Below, one piece after another: positions 29,977-36,543 of a stretch of DNA of 36,543 nt. How positions within the stretch are numbered: the first letter of the stretch is position 1; each line of letters opens with the position of its first letter. This DNA is from Terriglobales bacterium (GTDB taxonomy: Bacteria > Acidobacteriota > Terriglobia > Terriglobales > Acidobacteriaceae): contig JAATEV010000006.1 in assembly GCA_015655585.1 (NCBI GenBank), forward strand, positions 1 through 36,543, given 5' to 3'. The notes below the pieces were generated by a model. The model was given only the letters and a program-made list of their open reading frames with translations, searched no databases and was not told the DNA's origin. The position numbers were made by a program, and so were the translations under genes.

Positions 29977-32181
29977 GTGCGAGTCTCTTCTGTTCGATCT
30001 CTGAGTTCAGTTTTTTGTGGATTGTTTTTTTGTGGCGCTATGGCGTCGGCGCAGGATGCAACGGTGCGGGTGTGTGTGCGCGATGAGCAGGGCGCTCCGG
30101 TGGCGGGAGCCCGGGTGGCTGCTGCGGCAACGGCGGCGGATGGCTGCGTGGATGTGGCTGGTGGCGGACAGACTTCTGTGGATGTGGTGAAGGACGGGTT
30201 TGCCCGGCAGGCGGTTCGGCTGGGTGGTGGTTCGGCGGCTGGTGGAAGCACGGTGGATGTGGTGTTGCGGGTGGCTGGTTTGTCGCAGACCGTGCAGGTG
30301 ACGGCGGCCCGGGTGCCGCTGGCTCTGGATGCGAGCGCGAGCAGCGTGCGGACGATGACGGGGGAGCAGTTGAAGGAGGCTCCGGGGTTCTCGCTGGATG
30401 ACTCGCTGCGGCAGGTGGCTGGGTTTCAGTTGTTCCGGCGGACGAGCTCCTGGGTGGCGAACCCTACTACGGTGGGGACGTCGATGCGTGGGCTGGGATC
30501 GACGGCGGTGAGCAGGACGCTGGTGTTGAGCGATCAGCAGCCGTTGAACGATGCGTATGGCGGGTGGATTCACTGGGACGAGATTCCTTCGCTGGCGATG
30601 CGCGAGGTGGAGCTGATGCGCGGAGGGGCCTCGGATTTGTATGGGTCGAGCGCGATTGGGGGCGTGATCGACGTGGTGCCGGTGGTGCCGGAGAAGTTTG
30701 GCTATGCGCTGAACCTGGCGGGGGCCACGAAGGACACGTCGAACGTGGAGGGGATGGCCACGGCGGCGAAGGATGGCTGGAGCGGTCTGGGGGCGGTGAG
30801 CCTGTTCCGGACGGGCGGGTACATTCTGACGGCTCCGCAGTTTCGCGGGCCGGTGGATACGGCTTCGAACGTCCACTCGCAGAGCGGGCGGCTGGAGCTG
30901 CGTCGGGCGGTGGGCAGTGAGGGCGACGTGTTTGTGCGGGGCAATCTTCTGAATGAGGCCCGCAGCAATGGAACCGTGTTGCAGAACAATGGCGTGCGGA
31001 TCTGGCGGTATACCGCTGGCGGCGACTGGAACGATGCGGCGGCGGGGCGGTTTCTGGTGCGGTTCTATGGGACGAACCAGAAGTATCGGCAGAGCTTTAC
31101 TTCGGTGAATGCTACGCGGACCTCGGAGAAGTTGACGGGGTTCCATGTCGATCCGGCGCAGCAGGTGGGCGGTGCGGTGCAGTGGGGCAAGAGCTACAAG
31201 GTTTGGACGCTTGTTGCAGGCGCCGATGTGCTGGACACGCGGGGGACGGACGCGGACCAACTGGGTGCGACGAGTCTGAGCGCGCGGCAGCGGGGCGAGG
31301 GTGTTTATGGCGAGGCGCTATGGCAGCCGAAGAGCTGGTCGATTGCGTTCTCGTCGCGGTTCGATCACTTCAGCAGCTTCGACGCGAAGCAGGTGGGCGG
31401 GACTCCGCAGCCTTTGCCGGGGATTGATGAGAAGGTCTTCGATCCGCGTCTGGGCGTGGTGAAGAAGTTCAAGTGGGTGTCGCTGACGGGGTCGGCGTTC
31501 CGGGCGTTCCGTGGGCCTTCGCAGAACGAGTTATATCGGCAGAGCCAAGTGGGACAGCAGGTTACGCTGGCGAACTCGCAGCTACGGGCGGAGCGGGCTA
31601 CGGGGTTCGAGTTTGGCGGGCTGGTGAATGCGCGACGGTTCGGGTCGGTGCGGGGGAGCTACTTCTGGACGCAGGTGAACAGGCCGGTGGCGGCGGTGAC
31701 GATCTCGACTACGGCTACGAGCCAGTTGCTGCAACGGCAGAACCTGGGGCAGCTTGAGAGTCGTGGGTTGACGGCGGAGTGGGAGGTCCGGCCCTGGCGG
31801 TTCGTCTCGGTGACGGGCGGGTACCAGTTCGCGGTTTCGACGGTGACGAAGTATCAGGCGGACGCGACGCTGGTGGGGAAGTGGACGCCGCAGGTGCCAC
31901 GGAACTCGGCTACGTTGCAGGCGCGGTTCGAGAAGGCGAAGTGGGGCGTGTTGAGCTTCGATCTGCGGGGCAATGGGCACCAGTTCGACGATCAGGCGAA
32001 CCAGTATCGGCTGGCGGGATATGGGCAACTGGATTTGTATGCGGAGCATACGTTCTGGCGCGGATGGAAGATCTATAGCTCGGCGCAGAATGTGACCAAT
32101 ACGACGATCCAGGCGGGGAAGACTCCGCTGCTTACGCTGGGTACGCCGCGGATTGTGATGGCGGGGATTCGAATTCACTAG
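29977..32181 (+). CDS. TonB-dependent outer-membrane receptor
   Basis: This is a 734-residue protein with GTG start at 29977 (overlapping ATG 29975 is out of frame). It has a signal peptide (VRSLSSVFCGLFFCGAMASA, cleavage near SAQ), a carboxypeptidase-regulatory-like beta domain (about 27-95, VRVCVRDEQGAPVAGARVAA), and a plug (about 100-235) with TVQVTAARVP as a possible TonB box region, SMRGLGSTAVSRTLVLSDQQ, and VELMRGGASDLYGSSAIGGV. A 22-strand-type barrel follows to the end (YSSAQNVTNTTIQAG...). It imports a ligand across the outer membrane using TonB/ExbBD energy. It is shorter than the roughly 1100-residue Oar-like receptors of Acidobacteria. The ligand is unknown; the divergent alginate-lyase gene hints at oligosaccharide. 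Confidence 0.9.
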   Translation: MRVSSVRSLSSVFCGLFFCGAMASAQDATVRVCVRDEQGAPVAGARVAAAATAADGCVDVAGGGQTSVDVVKDGFARQAVRLGGGSAAGGSTVDVVLRVAGLSQTVQVTAARVPLALDASASSVRTMTGEQLKEAPGFSLDDSLRQVAGFQLFRRTSSWVANPTTVGTSMRGLGSTAVSRTLVLSDQQPLNDAYGGWIHWDEIPSLAMREVELMRGGASDLYGSSAIGGVIDVVPVVPEKFGYALNLAGATKDTSNVEGMATAAKDGWSGLGAVSLFRTGGYILTAPQFRGPVDTASNVHSQSGRLELRRAVGSEGDVFVRGNLLNEARSNGTVLQNNGVRIWRYTAGGDWNDAAAGRFLVRFYGTNQKYRQSFTSVNATRTSEKLTGFHVDPAQQVGGAVQWGKSYKVWTLVAGADVLDTRGTDADQLGATSLSARQRGEGVYGEALWQPKSWSIAFSSRFDHFSSFDAKQVGGTPQPLPGIDEKVFDPRLGVVKKFKWVSLTGSAFRAFRGPSQNELYRQSQVGQQVTLANSQLRAERATGFEFGGLVNARRFGSVRGSYFWTQVNRPVAAVTISTTATSQLLQRQNLGQLESRGLTAEWEVRPWRFVSVTGGYQFAVSTVTKYQADATLVGKWTPQVPRNSATLQARFEKAKWGVLSFDLRGNGHQFDDQANQYRLAGYGQLDLYAEHTFWRGWKIYSSAQNVTNTTIQAGKTPLLTLGTPRIVMAGIRIH

Positions 32182-32199
32182 TCACGGATACATGGAAGA

Positions 32200-32371
32200 G
32201 GCGTAACGGTGATCCAAGGGATAAAAGCTGATAAGAGGGATTTTTTTGTTGGGGCTTCGTAGGGCTTCGCTCCATGGGAGTTGATTGTTCGACCGCGGAT
32301 TTTTGGGATAAGAACGGATTTAAAAGCTGTTTCAAGGCTTTGATCGGTTTTTATCCTTTTTATCCGCGGTC
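32200..32371 (+). repeat. Dispersed repeat family 1, copy D with terminal palindrome
   Basis: GGCGTAACGGTGATCCAAGG opens the element. Its second half is a long imperfect palindrome whose ends are perfect: GACCGCGGAT (32291-32300) and ATCCGCGGTC (32362-32371). Inner blocks GGGATAAGAACGGAT and ATCGGTTTTTATCC also pair. It lies between the TonB receptor and the convergent HPF gene and probably serves as terminator for both. Confidence 0.78.
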
Positions 32372-32385
32372 GTTTTGATTGGTGA

Positions 32386-32751
32386 TTATTCGGCGGCTAG
32401 TTCTAGCAGGCCGGTTCGAGGGGAGTCGTACTTGTGGCGGTCGGTGAGGCGGCCGAAGGTGGTGTCGAGCAGGCGCTGCATCTTGGCGGCGGCTCCGGCC
32501 ACGGCGGCTTCCAGGTCGGTGGCGTCGTTGGTGGCGGTTAGGGAGTGGTAGTGACGCGGACGGGCTTCGATGAGGCAGCGCTGGCCCGGATGGATGGCAC
32601 GCTTGTCGCCGGTCTCGTTGGTGAGATGCACCTCGATGCGGGTGAGCTGATGCTCGTAGCGGTTGAGGATGCGTTGGACTTCGGATTCGAGCAGAGTGGA
32701 TAGTTTGGCGTGCATGGTGATGTTCCTGTCGCTGTGGATCTGGATCTTCAT
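32386..32751 (-). CDS. HPF/RaiA-like ribosome-associated protein
   Basis: This 121-residue protein has the S30AE (hibernation promoting factor) fold: KIQIHSDRNITMHAKLSTLLESEVQRIL at the start, RIEVHLTNETGDK and RCLIEARPRHYHSLTATNDATDLEAAVAGAAAKMQRLLD. In typical members this beta-alpha-beta domain binds the small ribosomal subunit and stops translation in stationary phase. It lacks the C-terminal dimerisation domain of long HPF, and some basic residues of true HPF are replaced, so it could be a divergent member. ATG 32751 has AGGGAG upstream; a longer in-frame extension is not supported. Confidence 0.78.
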   Translation of the reverse strand: MKIQIHSDRNITMHAKLSTLLESEVQRILNRYEHQLTRIEVHLTNETGDKRAIHPGQRCLIEARPRHYHSLTATNDATDLEAAVAGAAAKMQRLLDTTFGRLTDRHKYDSPRTGLLELAAE

Positions 32752-32956
32752 GCTTGCTCCCTTTCCTGTTGCCTGAAGTGCCTGCGGTTGGGACCGCTTG
32801 ATTCTCCGGATTCTATGCCGGAATTTGGTTTTCGTCTCCTCCCTCTTTTGGGTTAGACGCAGGTGAGTACGGGAGGGTGGGTGTGGGATGCTCTGGTCGA
32901 AGTGTTGCTTTGAGATTGCGTTGTATGATTCTCGCAACTCGTTGGGGGGCCTGAGG

Positions 32957-33712
32957 ATGATGGACCGTTGGGTGCGTAGATGGGAGAAGCTGCTGTTCGT
33001 CGCTGGGTTGTGGGTGGCGTGGACGACGGTGGGGTGGTCTCAGGCGACTGCGCCTTCGTTTGAAGTTGCATCGGTTCGGATGAGGACTGAGGGGAATGGA
33101 GGATTTTCAGTCAGCCCATCGGGTGCGGCCCGGTTTACGGCGACGAATGTCTCCATCAATTTTTTGATTGCGGTGGCCTATAACGTCGATGTGAACCAAT
33201 TGATTGGTGCTCCGAAGAGGGGTGATGAACAGTTGTATAGCGTGGACGCGAAGCCGGAGGGCGATGTTGGATTGACCTATGAACAGTTGGAGCCACTGCT
33301 GCAAAACTTATTGGCGCAACGCTTCGCGTTGAGTGTTCATCACGAGAAGAAGGATGTGAAAGGGTATGCGATGGTGGTTGCGAAGGGAGGAGCGAAGCTT
33401 GAGGCTAGCAAGGCTCCTTCTTCTTCGATGGGATATATCTTTGCAAATGGGCTGCGGGTGCCGAGCACATCGATACATGACTTCACAGCGATGCTGGCGC
33501 ACCCGGTTGGACGGCCCGTTGTGGATAAGACCGGGATTACGGGGAGCTACAGCATCAATCTGAAGTTTGCGCCGGAGGGAGCGGCGGATTCGGAGCTGCC
33601 TTCGATCTTCACCGCTCTGGAGGAGCAACTGGGGTTGAAGCTGCAACCTGCAAGTGTGCCGAGGGACTTTTTGGTGATCGATCATGTGGAGAAGGTGCCT
33701 ACGGAGAATTAG
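32957..33712 (+). CDS. TIGR03435 family protein, second copy
   Basis: This 251-residue exported protein has a signal segment (LLFVAGLWVAWTTVGWSQ) and then FEVASVRM, INFLIAVAYNVDVNQLIGAP, LLQNLLAQRFALSVHHEKKDVKGYAM and RPVVDKTGITGSYSINLKF, all TIGR03435 landmarks. ATG 32957 or the adjacent ATG 32960 may be used; GGGGGG and GAGG lie just upstream. It is clearly a divergent paralogue of the gene at 22065. Function unknown. Confidence 0.87.
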   Translation: MMDRWVRRWEKLLFVAGLWVAWTTVGWSQATAPSFEVASVRMRTEGNGGFSVSPSGAARFTATNVSINFLIAVAYNVDVNQLIGAPKRGDEQLYSVDAKPEGDVGLTYEQLEPLLQNLLAQRFALSVHHEKKDVKGYAMVVAKGGAKLEASKAPSSSMGYIFANGLRVPSTSIHDFTAMLAHPVGRPVVDKTGITGSYSINLKFAPEGAADSELPSIFTALEEQLGLKLQPASVPRDFLVIDHVEKVPTEN

Positions 33713-33784
33713 CGGGTAGGTTTCTTTACTCGTTGCGATGACTCGCATTTTAAATTTTGGATAGCTGATTGGCTAAGTTGTCGT

Positions 33785-35110
33785 ATGCTCTGGTTCATGC
33801 ATACATTCAGGGCGGGTCTCTTTTCTGCGGCGGTTTTTGTGGCGTTGCTTGGCGGGGTTGCTGGTTGGGCGCAGGCGGCTAAGGATGGGGTTGTGTTGCC
33901 TGCGGCGGTGGGGGCGCAGACCGAGACCGATGAATATACGCGATATGAACTGCTGGAGCCGGAGTCGGCCAGCTTTCGGATTTATTACGAGCTTACGGCT
34001 ACTACGGCTGGGGCGAAGTATCTGTATAACCCGATCCGCAAGGGGAGCGTAGCCAGCGACGAGTCGGTGACGGATGCGATGACGGGGAAGCCGCTGGAGT
34101 TCCATGTGGTGCATGGCGCGGAGGCCCGGAAGGACCCGCTGATGGCGGATGCGGACCTGGATACGGACTACATTCGCGTGACGCTGGCGAGGCCGGTGCC
34201 GGAGCATGGGCAGGGCCGGGTGATTATTCAGAAAACTTATAAAGATGCCAAGAGCTATTATCGCGACGGGAAGGGGATCGTGTTCGACCGTCCGCTGGGA
34301 GTGAAGCGGAACAAGATTGTGCTGCCTGCGGGGTATGAGGTGGTGGGGCTTACGGTGCCTTCGCAGATTTTGACGGAGAAGGACGGGCGGATTGCGGTGA
34401 GCTTTATGCACGCGGGCTCGGGGGAGGCTCCGCTGGTGATTCGGGCGGTGAAGGACGCGCAGGTGGGCGCGGCGGCGTTGCCGCATCCGGCGGGCAGGGC
34501 GAAGAGCTGGGAGGCTCCGTTTGCGGGAGAGTCGGAGCGGGGACGGCTGACGGAGAGGGCTTATCTGGACCGCGACATTGTTTACTTTTTGCAGCAGCCG
34601 GAGACGCACTCGTTCAGCCTGTACCACGACTATACGGAGAAACGGGCGGGCGTGAATGGGTATGCGAATGTGGTGCGGGAGGGGAGTGTGGCGAGTCATC
34701 CCTCGGCGTATGTGGTGGACACGGGGGAACAGTTGCAGGCGAAGGAGATGAGCGGGGCGGAGATGGCGGCCTCGAAGATCAATGCCGGAGAGGAAGTCGA
34801 TGCGAAGGCTCGGGTGGTGGTGATTCCGTTTGCGGCGGTGAAGCCGGGGGAGACGCTGCGGCTACGGATTATGGAGACGTATACGGCTCCGGTGAGCTAC
34901 AAGCTGGATGGGGATGAGTTGGTGTTCGATCGGAGCCTGGGGCGGAGCAGGAATGCGGTGGTGCTGCCGAGTGGGTGGTACTGCACGGCGAGTTCTACTC
35001 CGACTACGGTGAGCCGGTTGCCGGATGGACGGGTGAGGCTGGATTACTGGGACGATCAGCCGGATGCGGTGGATGTGTTGGTGAAGGCGAGGCGGCGGGC
35101 GGGGGAGTAA
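33785..35110 (+). CDS. Secreted protein of unknown function, internally duplicated
   Basis: This is a 441-residue protein (ATG 33785; ATG 33797 equally possible, no clear Shine-Dalgarno). A signal peptide ends near AGWAQA (31). The mature part consists of two similar halves about 213 residues apart: RKGSVAS (85-91) against REGSVAS (298-304); IVFDRPLGVKRNKIVLP (165-181) against LVFDRSLGRSRNAVVLP (379-395); DGRIAVSF against DGRVRLDY. Each half looks beta-rich, with a hydrophobic IIQKTYKD / IMETYTAP strand before the FDR block. I do not recognise the family. Probably periplasmic or surface. Confidence 0.75.
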   Translation: MLWFMHTFRAGLFSAAVFVALLGGVAGWAQAAKDGVVLPAAVGAQTETDEYTRYELLEPESASFRIYYELTATTAGAKYLYNPIRKGSVASDESVTDAMTGKPLEFHVVHGAEARKDPLMADADLDTDYIRVTLARPVPEHGQGRVIIQKTYKDAKSYYRDGKGIVFDRPLGVKRNKIVLPAGYEVVGLTVPSQILTEKDGRIAVSFMHAGSGEAPLVIRAVKDAQVGAAALPHPAGRAKSWEAPFAGESERGRLTERAYLDRDIVYFLQQPETHSFSLYHDYTEKRAGVNGYANVVREGSVASHPSAYVVDTGEQLQAKEMSGAEMAASKINAGEEVDAKARVVVIPFAAVKPGETLRLRIMETYTAPVSYKLDGDELVFDRSLGRSRNAVVLPSGWYCTASSTPTTVSRLPDGRVRLDYWDDQPDAVDVLVKARRRAGE

Positions 35111-35142
35111 GATGTTTGCGAGTTCTTGCTGGAGGTGAGGCG

Positions 35143-35571
35143 ATGTTTCGACGCCTCGCTGGTGTGGCGGTTTGTCTGGGGTTCGCGTGCGGGACGGCTT
35201 TGGCGGATTCCTCTGCTATGAATGGGGACTGGCGCAATGTGAATCCGAAGGCACAAGGGCTGGCGAGGGTTGAGATTGCGGGGCGGGCGGTGCATCCGTA
35301 TGGCGCGTGCAAGCCTGCTGCCTGCGATTGGGGCGTGTTGAGCGGTGTGGGGGCTTTATCTGGCGCGGACTTGGGTGTTGTGTCGGGGATGAGGCTTAAG
35401 GTCGATCGGTGGACTGATTCTTCGCATGTGGTTTTGACTTTGTCTCCGGAGCCGGAGGGGCGTCTGCGGGTGCAGACGCTTACGCACTTTACGGATAAGA
35501 GCGGGCGGGCGGATTTGAGTACCACGGAGATTTTTGAGCGGGTGCAGACTGGGGATGCGCTGCGGTTTTGA
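35143..35571 (+). CDS. Small secreted protein with a conserved-looking Cys pair
   Basis: This is a 142-residue protein. GGAGGTGAGG directly precedes ATG 35143, and a signal peptide (MFRRLAGVAVCLGFACGTAL, cleavage near ADS) follows. The mature part reads NGDWRNVNPKAQGLARVEI, then VHPYGACKPAACDWG with two Cys five apart that may form a disulfide, then a C-terminal beta-rich LRVQTLTHFTD...TTEIFERV. A W-N-N-P...HxxGxCxPxxCDWG pattern is seen in small exported proteins of several phyla as far as I recall; the function is unknown. It starts 33 nt after the duplicated secreted protein and may be cotranscribed. Confidence 0.72.
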   Translation: MFRRLAGVAVCLGFACGTALADSSAMNGDWRNVNPKAQGLARVEIAGRAVHPYGACKPAACDWGVLSGVGALSGADLGVVSGMRLKVDRWTDSSHVVLTLSPEPEGRLRVQTLTHFTDKSGRADLSTTEIFERVQTGDALRF

Positions 35572-35633
35572 GATTGCCGTGATACTCGGCTTTGGTCGAG
35601 ATAATGTGAGTTTTGGGTGGGGAGAGAAAGCGG

Positions 35634-35690
35634 TTCGCGCTTTGCGCGAATGCCCATGTCCGAAAGTCCGGACATGGGGCACCCGTTTTT
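35634..35690 (+). repeat. Dispersed palindromic repeat family 2, copy 2, acting as terminator
   Basis: TTCGCGC-ttt-GCGCGAA (35634-35650) is followed by TGCCCATGTCCG...CGGACATGGGGCACCCG (stem 35653-35662 / 35669-35678) and a run of seven T. The layout is the same as at 22881-22944. It lies between convergent genes, and the T-run suggests it terminates the secreted-protein transcript. Confidence 0.65.
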
Positions 35691-35700
35691 TTGAGCGTTG

Positions 35701-36543
35701 TTAGCTGATGGCTTTGTTTACTAATGCCTGGGCTTCGGTCTGGATTTGCTTCAGGTGGTCTTCGCCTTTGAAGCTTTCGGCGTAGATTTTGTAGACGTCT
35801 TCGGTGCCGGAGGGGCGGGCGGCGAACCAGCCGTTCTCGGTGGAGACCTTGAGGCCGCCGATGGGGGCGTGGTTGCCGGGGGCTTCGGTCTGGATGGCGG
35901 TGATGGGCTCTCCGGCAAGGTCTTTGGCGGTGACCTGCTGCGCGGTGAGTTTCGAAAGCTTGGATTTTTGCTCTTTGGTGGCCTCGGCGTCTATGCGCTG
36001 GTAGATGGGGTTGCCGTATTGGGCGGTGAGATCGTTGTAGATCTCGCCGGGGTCTTTGCCTAAGCGGGCGGTCATCTCGGCGGAGAGGAGGCCGGGGATG
36101 AGGCCGTCCTTGTCGGTGGTCCAGACCTGGCCGTTGAGGCTGAGGAAGGTGGCTCCGGCGGACTCTTCGCCCACGAAGCCGAGGCTGCCGTCGAGGAGGC
36201 CGTCTACGAACCACTTGAAGCCTACGGGGACCTCGGTCATGGGGCGGTTGAGGCCGCGGGCTACGCGGTCGATGATGGAGGAGGAGACGAGGGTCTTGCC
36301 GATGCCTACTTTTTCCGACCACTCGGGGCGGTGGGTGAAGAGGTACTGGATGGCGACGGCCAGATAGTGATTGGGGTTGAGGAGGCCGGAGGAGCGGGTG
36401 ACGATGCCGTGGCGGTCGTGGTCGGTGTCGGCGGCGAAGGCTACGTCGTAGTGGTCCTTGTTGGCGATGAGGCTGGCCATGGCGAAGGGGCTGGAGCAGT
36501 CCATGCGGATCTTGCCGTCCCAGTCGCAGGTCATGAAGCGGAA
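35701..36543 (-). CDS. pgm: Phosphoglucomutase, C-terminal part (continues beyond window)
   Basis: The frame is open to the window edge and ends at TAA 35701-35703; the N-terminal half, including the phosphoserine, lies outside. The visible 281 residues match alpha-D-glucose-specific phosphoglucomutase of the E. coli Pgm type: [20 protein letters not shown], the metal loop [59 protein letters not shown] and the phosphate-binding [16 protein letters not shown] at the end. It interconverts glucose-1- and glucose-6-phosphate. Confidence 0.95.
   Translation of the reverse strand, partial: FRFMTCDWDGKIRMDCSSPFAMASLIANKDHYDVAFAADTDHDRHGIVTRSSGLLNPNHYLAVAIQYLFTHRPEWSEKVGIGKTLVSSSIIDRVARGLNRPMTEVPVGFKWFVDGLLDGSLGFVGEESAGATFLSLNGQVWTTDKDGLIPGLLSAEMTARLGKDPGEIYNDLTAQYGNPIYQRIDAEATKEQKSKLSKLTAQQVTAKDLAGEPITAIQTEAPGNHAPIGGLKVSTENGWFAARPSGTEDVYKIYAESFKGEDHLKQIQTEAQALVNKAIS

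Overview
The window looks like chromosome of a soil-type Acidobacteriota (Granulicella/Terriglobus/Edaphobacter-like). This is inferred from two TIGR03435-family genes (a family known mainly from Acidobacteria), a PEP-CTERM protein, high GC, and short dispersed intergenic repeats. There are no rRNA, tRNA, CRISPR or insertion-sequence genes that I can see. Genes sit on both strands in short operons.

Layout. 1-854: the 3' part of an aldo/keto reductase. 1060-2172: a PilZ gene followed 3 nt later by a NarL-type regulator whose receiver carries Glu at the phospho-acceptor position. 2286-3900: a glycine-rich secreted protein and a PEP-CTERM protein, the latter behind a convincing sigma-54 promoter. 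4133-7254 (minus): nitrite/sulfite reductase followed by two siroheme synthesis genes, so the enzyme is encoded with its cofactor pathway. 7503-8177: phoU.

8290-16821: an amino-sugar / cell-wall salvage locus. Its centre is a 1328-residue polypeptide joining a sodium:solute symporter, a serine beta-lactamase/AmiE-like domain and a NamZ (DUF1343) exo-muramidase domain. Divergent to it is a BadF/BadG-type amino-sugar kinase; next come a short Hsp70 homologue and a GH20 hexosaminidase. 17123-18988 is an outer-membrane porin.

19183-28491: a hexuronate catabolic region. It holds uronate isomerase (uxaC), a LarA-family nickel-pincer epimerase/racemase, tagaturonate/fructuronate epimerase (uxaE), gluconokinase (gntK), an SDR dehydrogenase, and the nickel-pincer cofactor genes larB and larE. 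My main hypothesis is that these form a nickel-dependent route: galacturonate/glucuronate -> tagaturonate/fructuronate -> D-mannonate -> (LarA-type C2 epimerisation) D-gluconate -> 6-phosphogluconate. This would bypass mannonate dehydratase and KDG kinase. Three near-identical TGGTNNNACCA palindromes upstream of uxaC, the larA homologue and uxaE suggest a shared GntR-family regulator. An AT-rich SUKH (SMI1/KNR4) gene is wedged between larE and larB.

28745-36543: a Tat-exported alginate-lyase-family protein divergent from a TonB-dependent receptor, an HPF-like protein, a second TIGR03435 protein, two secreted proteins of unknown function (one an internal duplication), and the C-terminal part of phosphoglucomutase. 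At least two families of palindromic intergenic repeats are scattered from about 21970 to the end.
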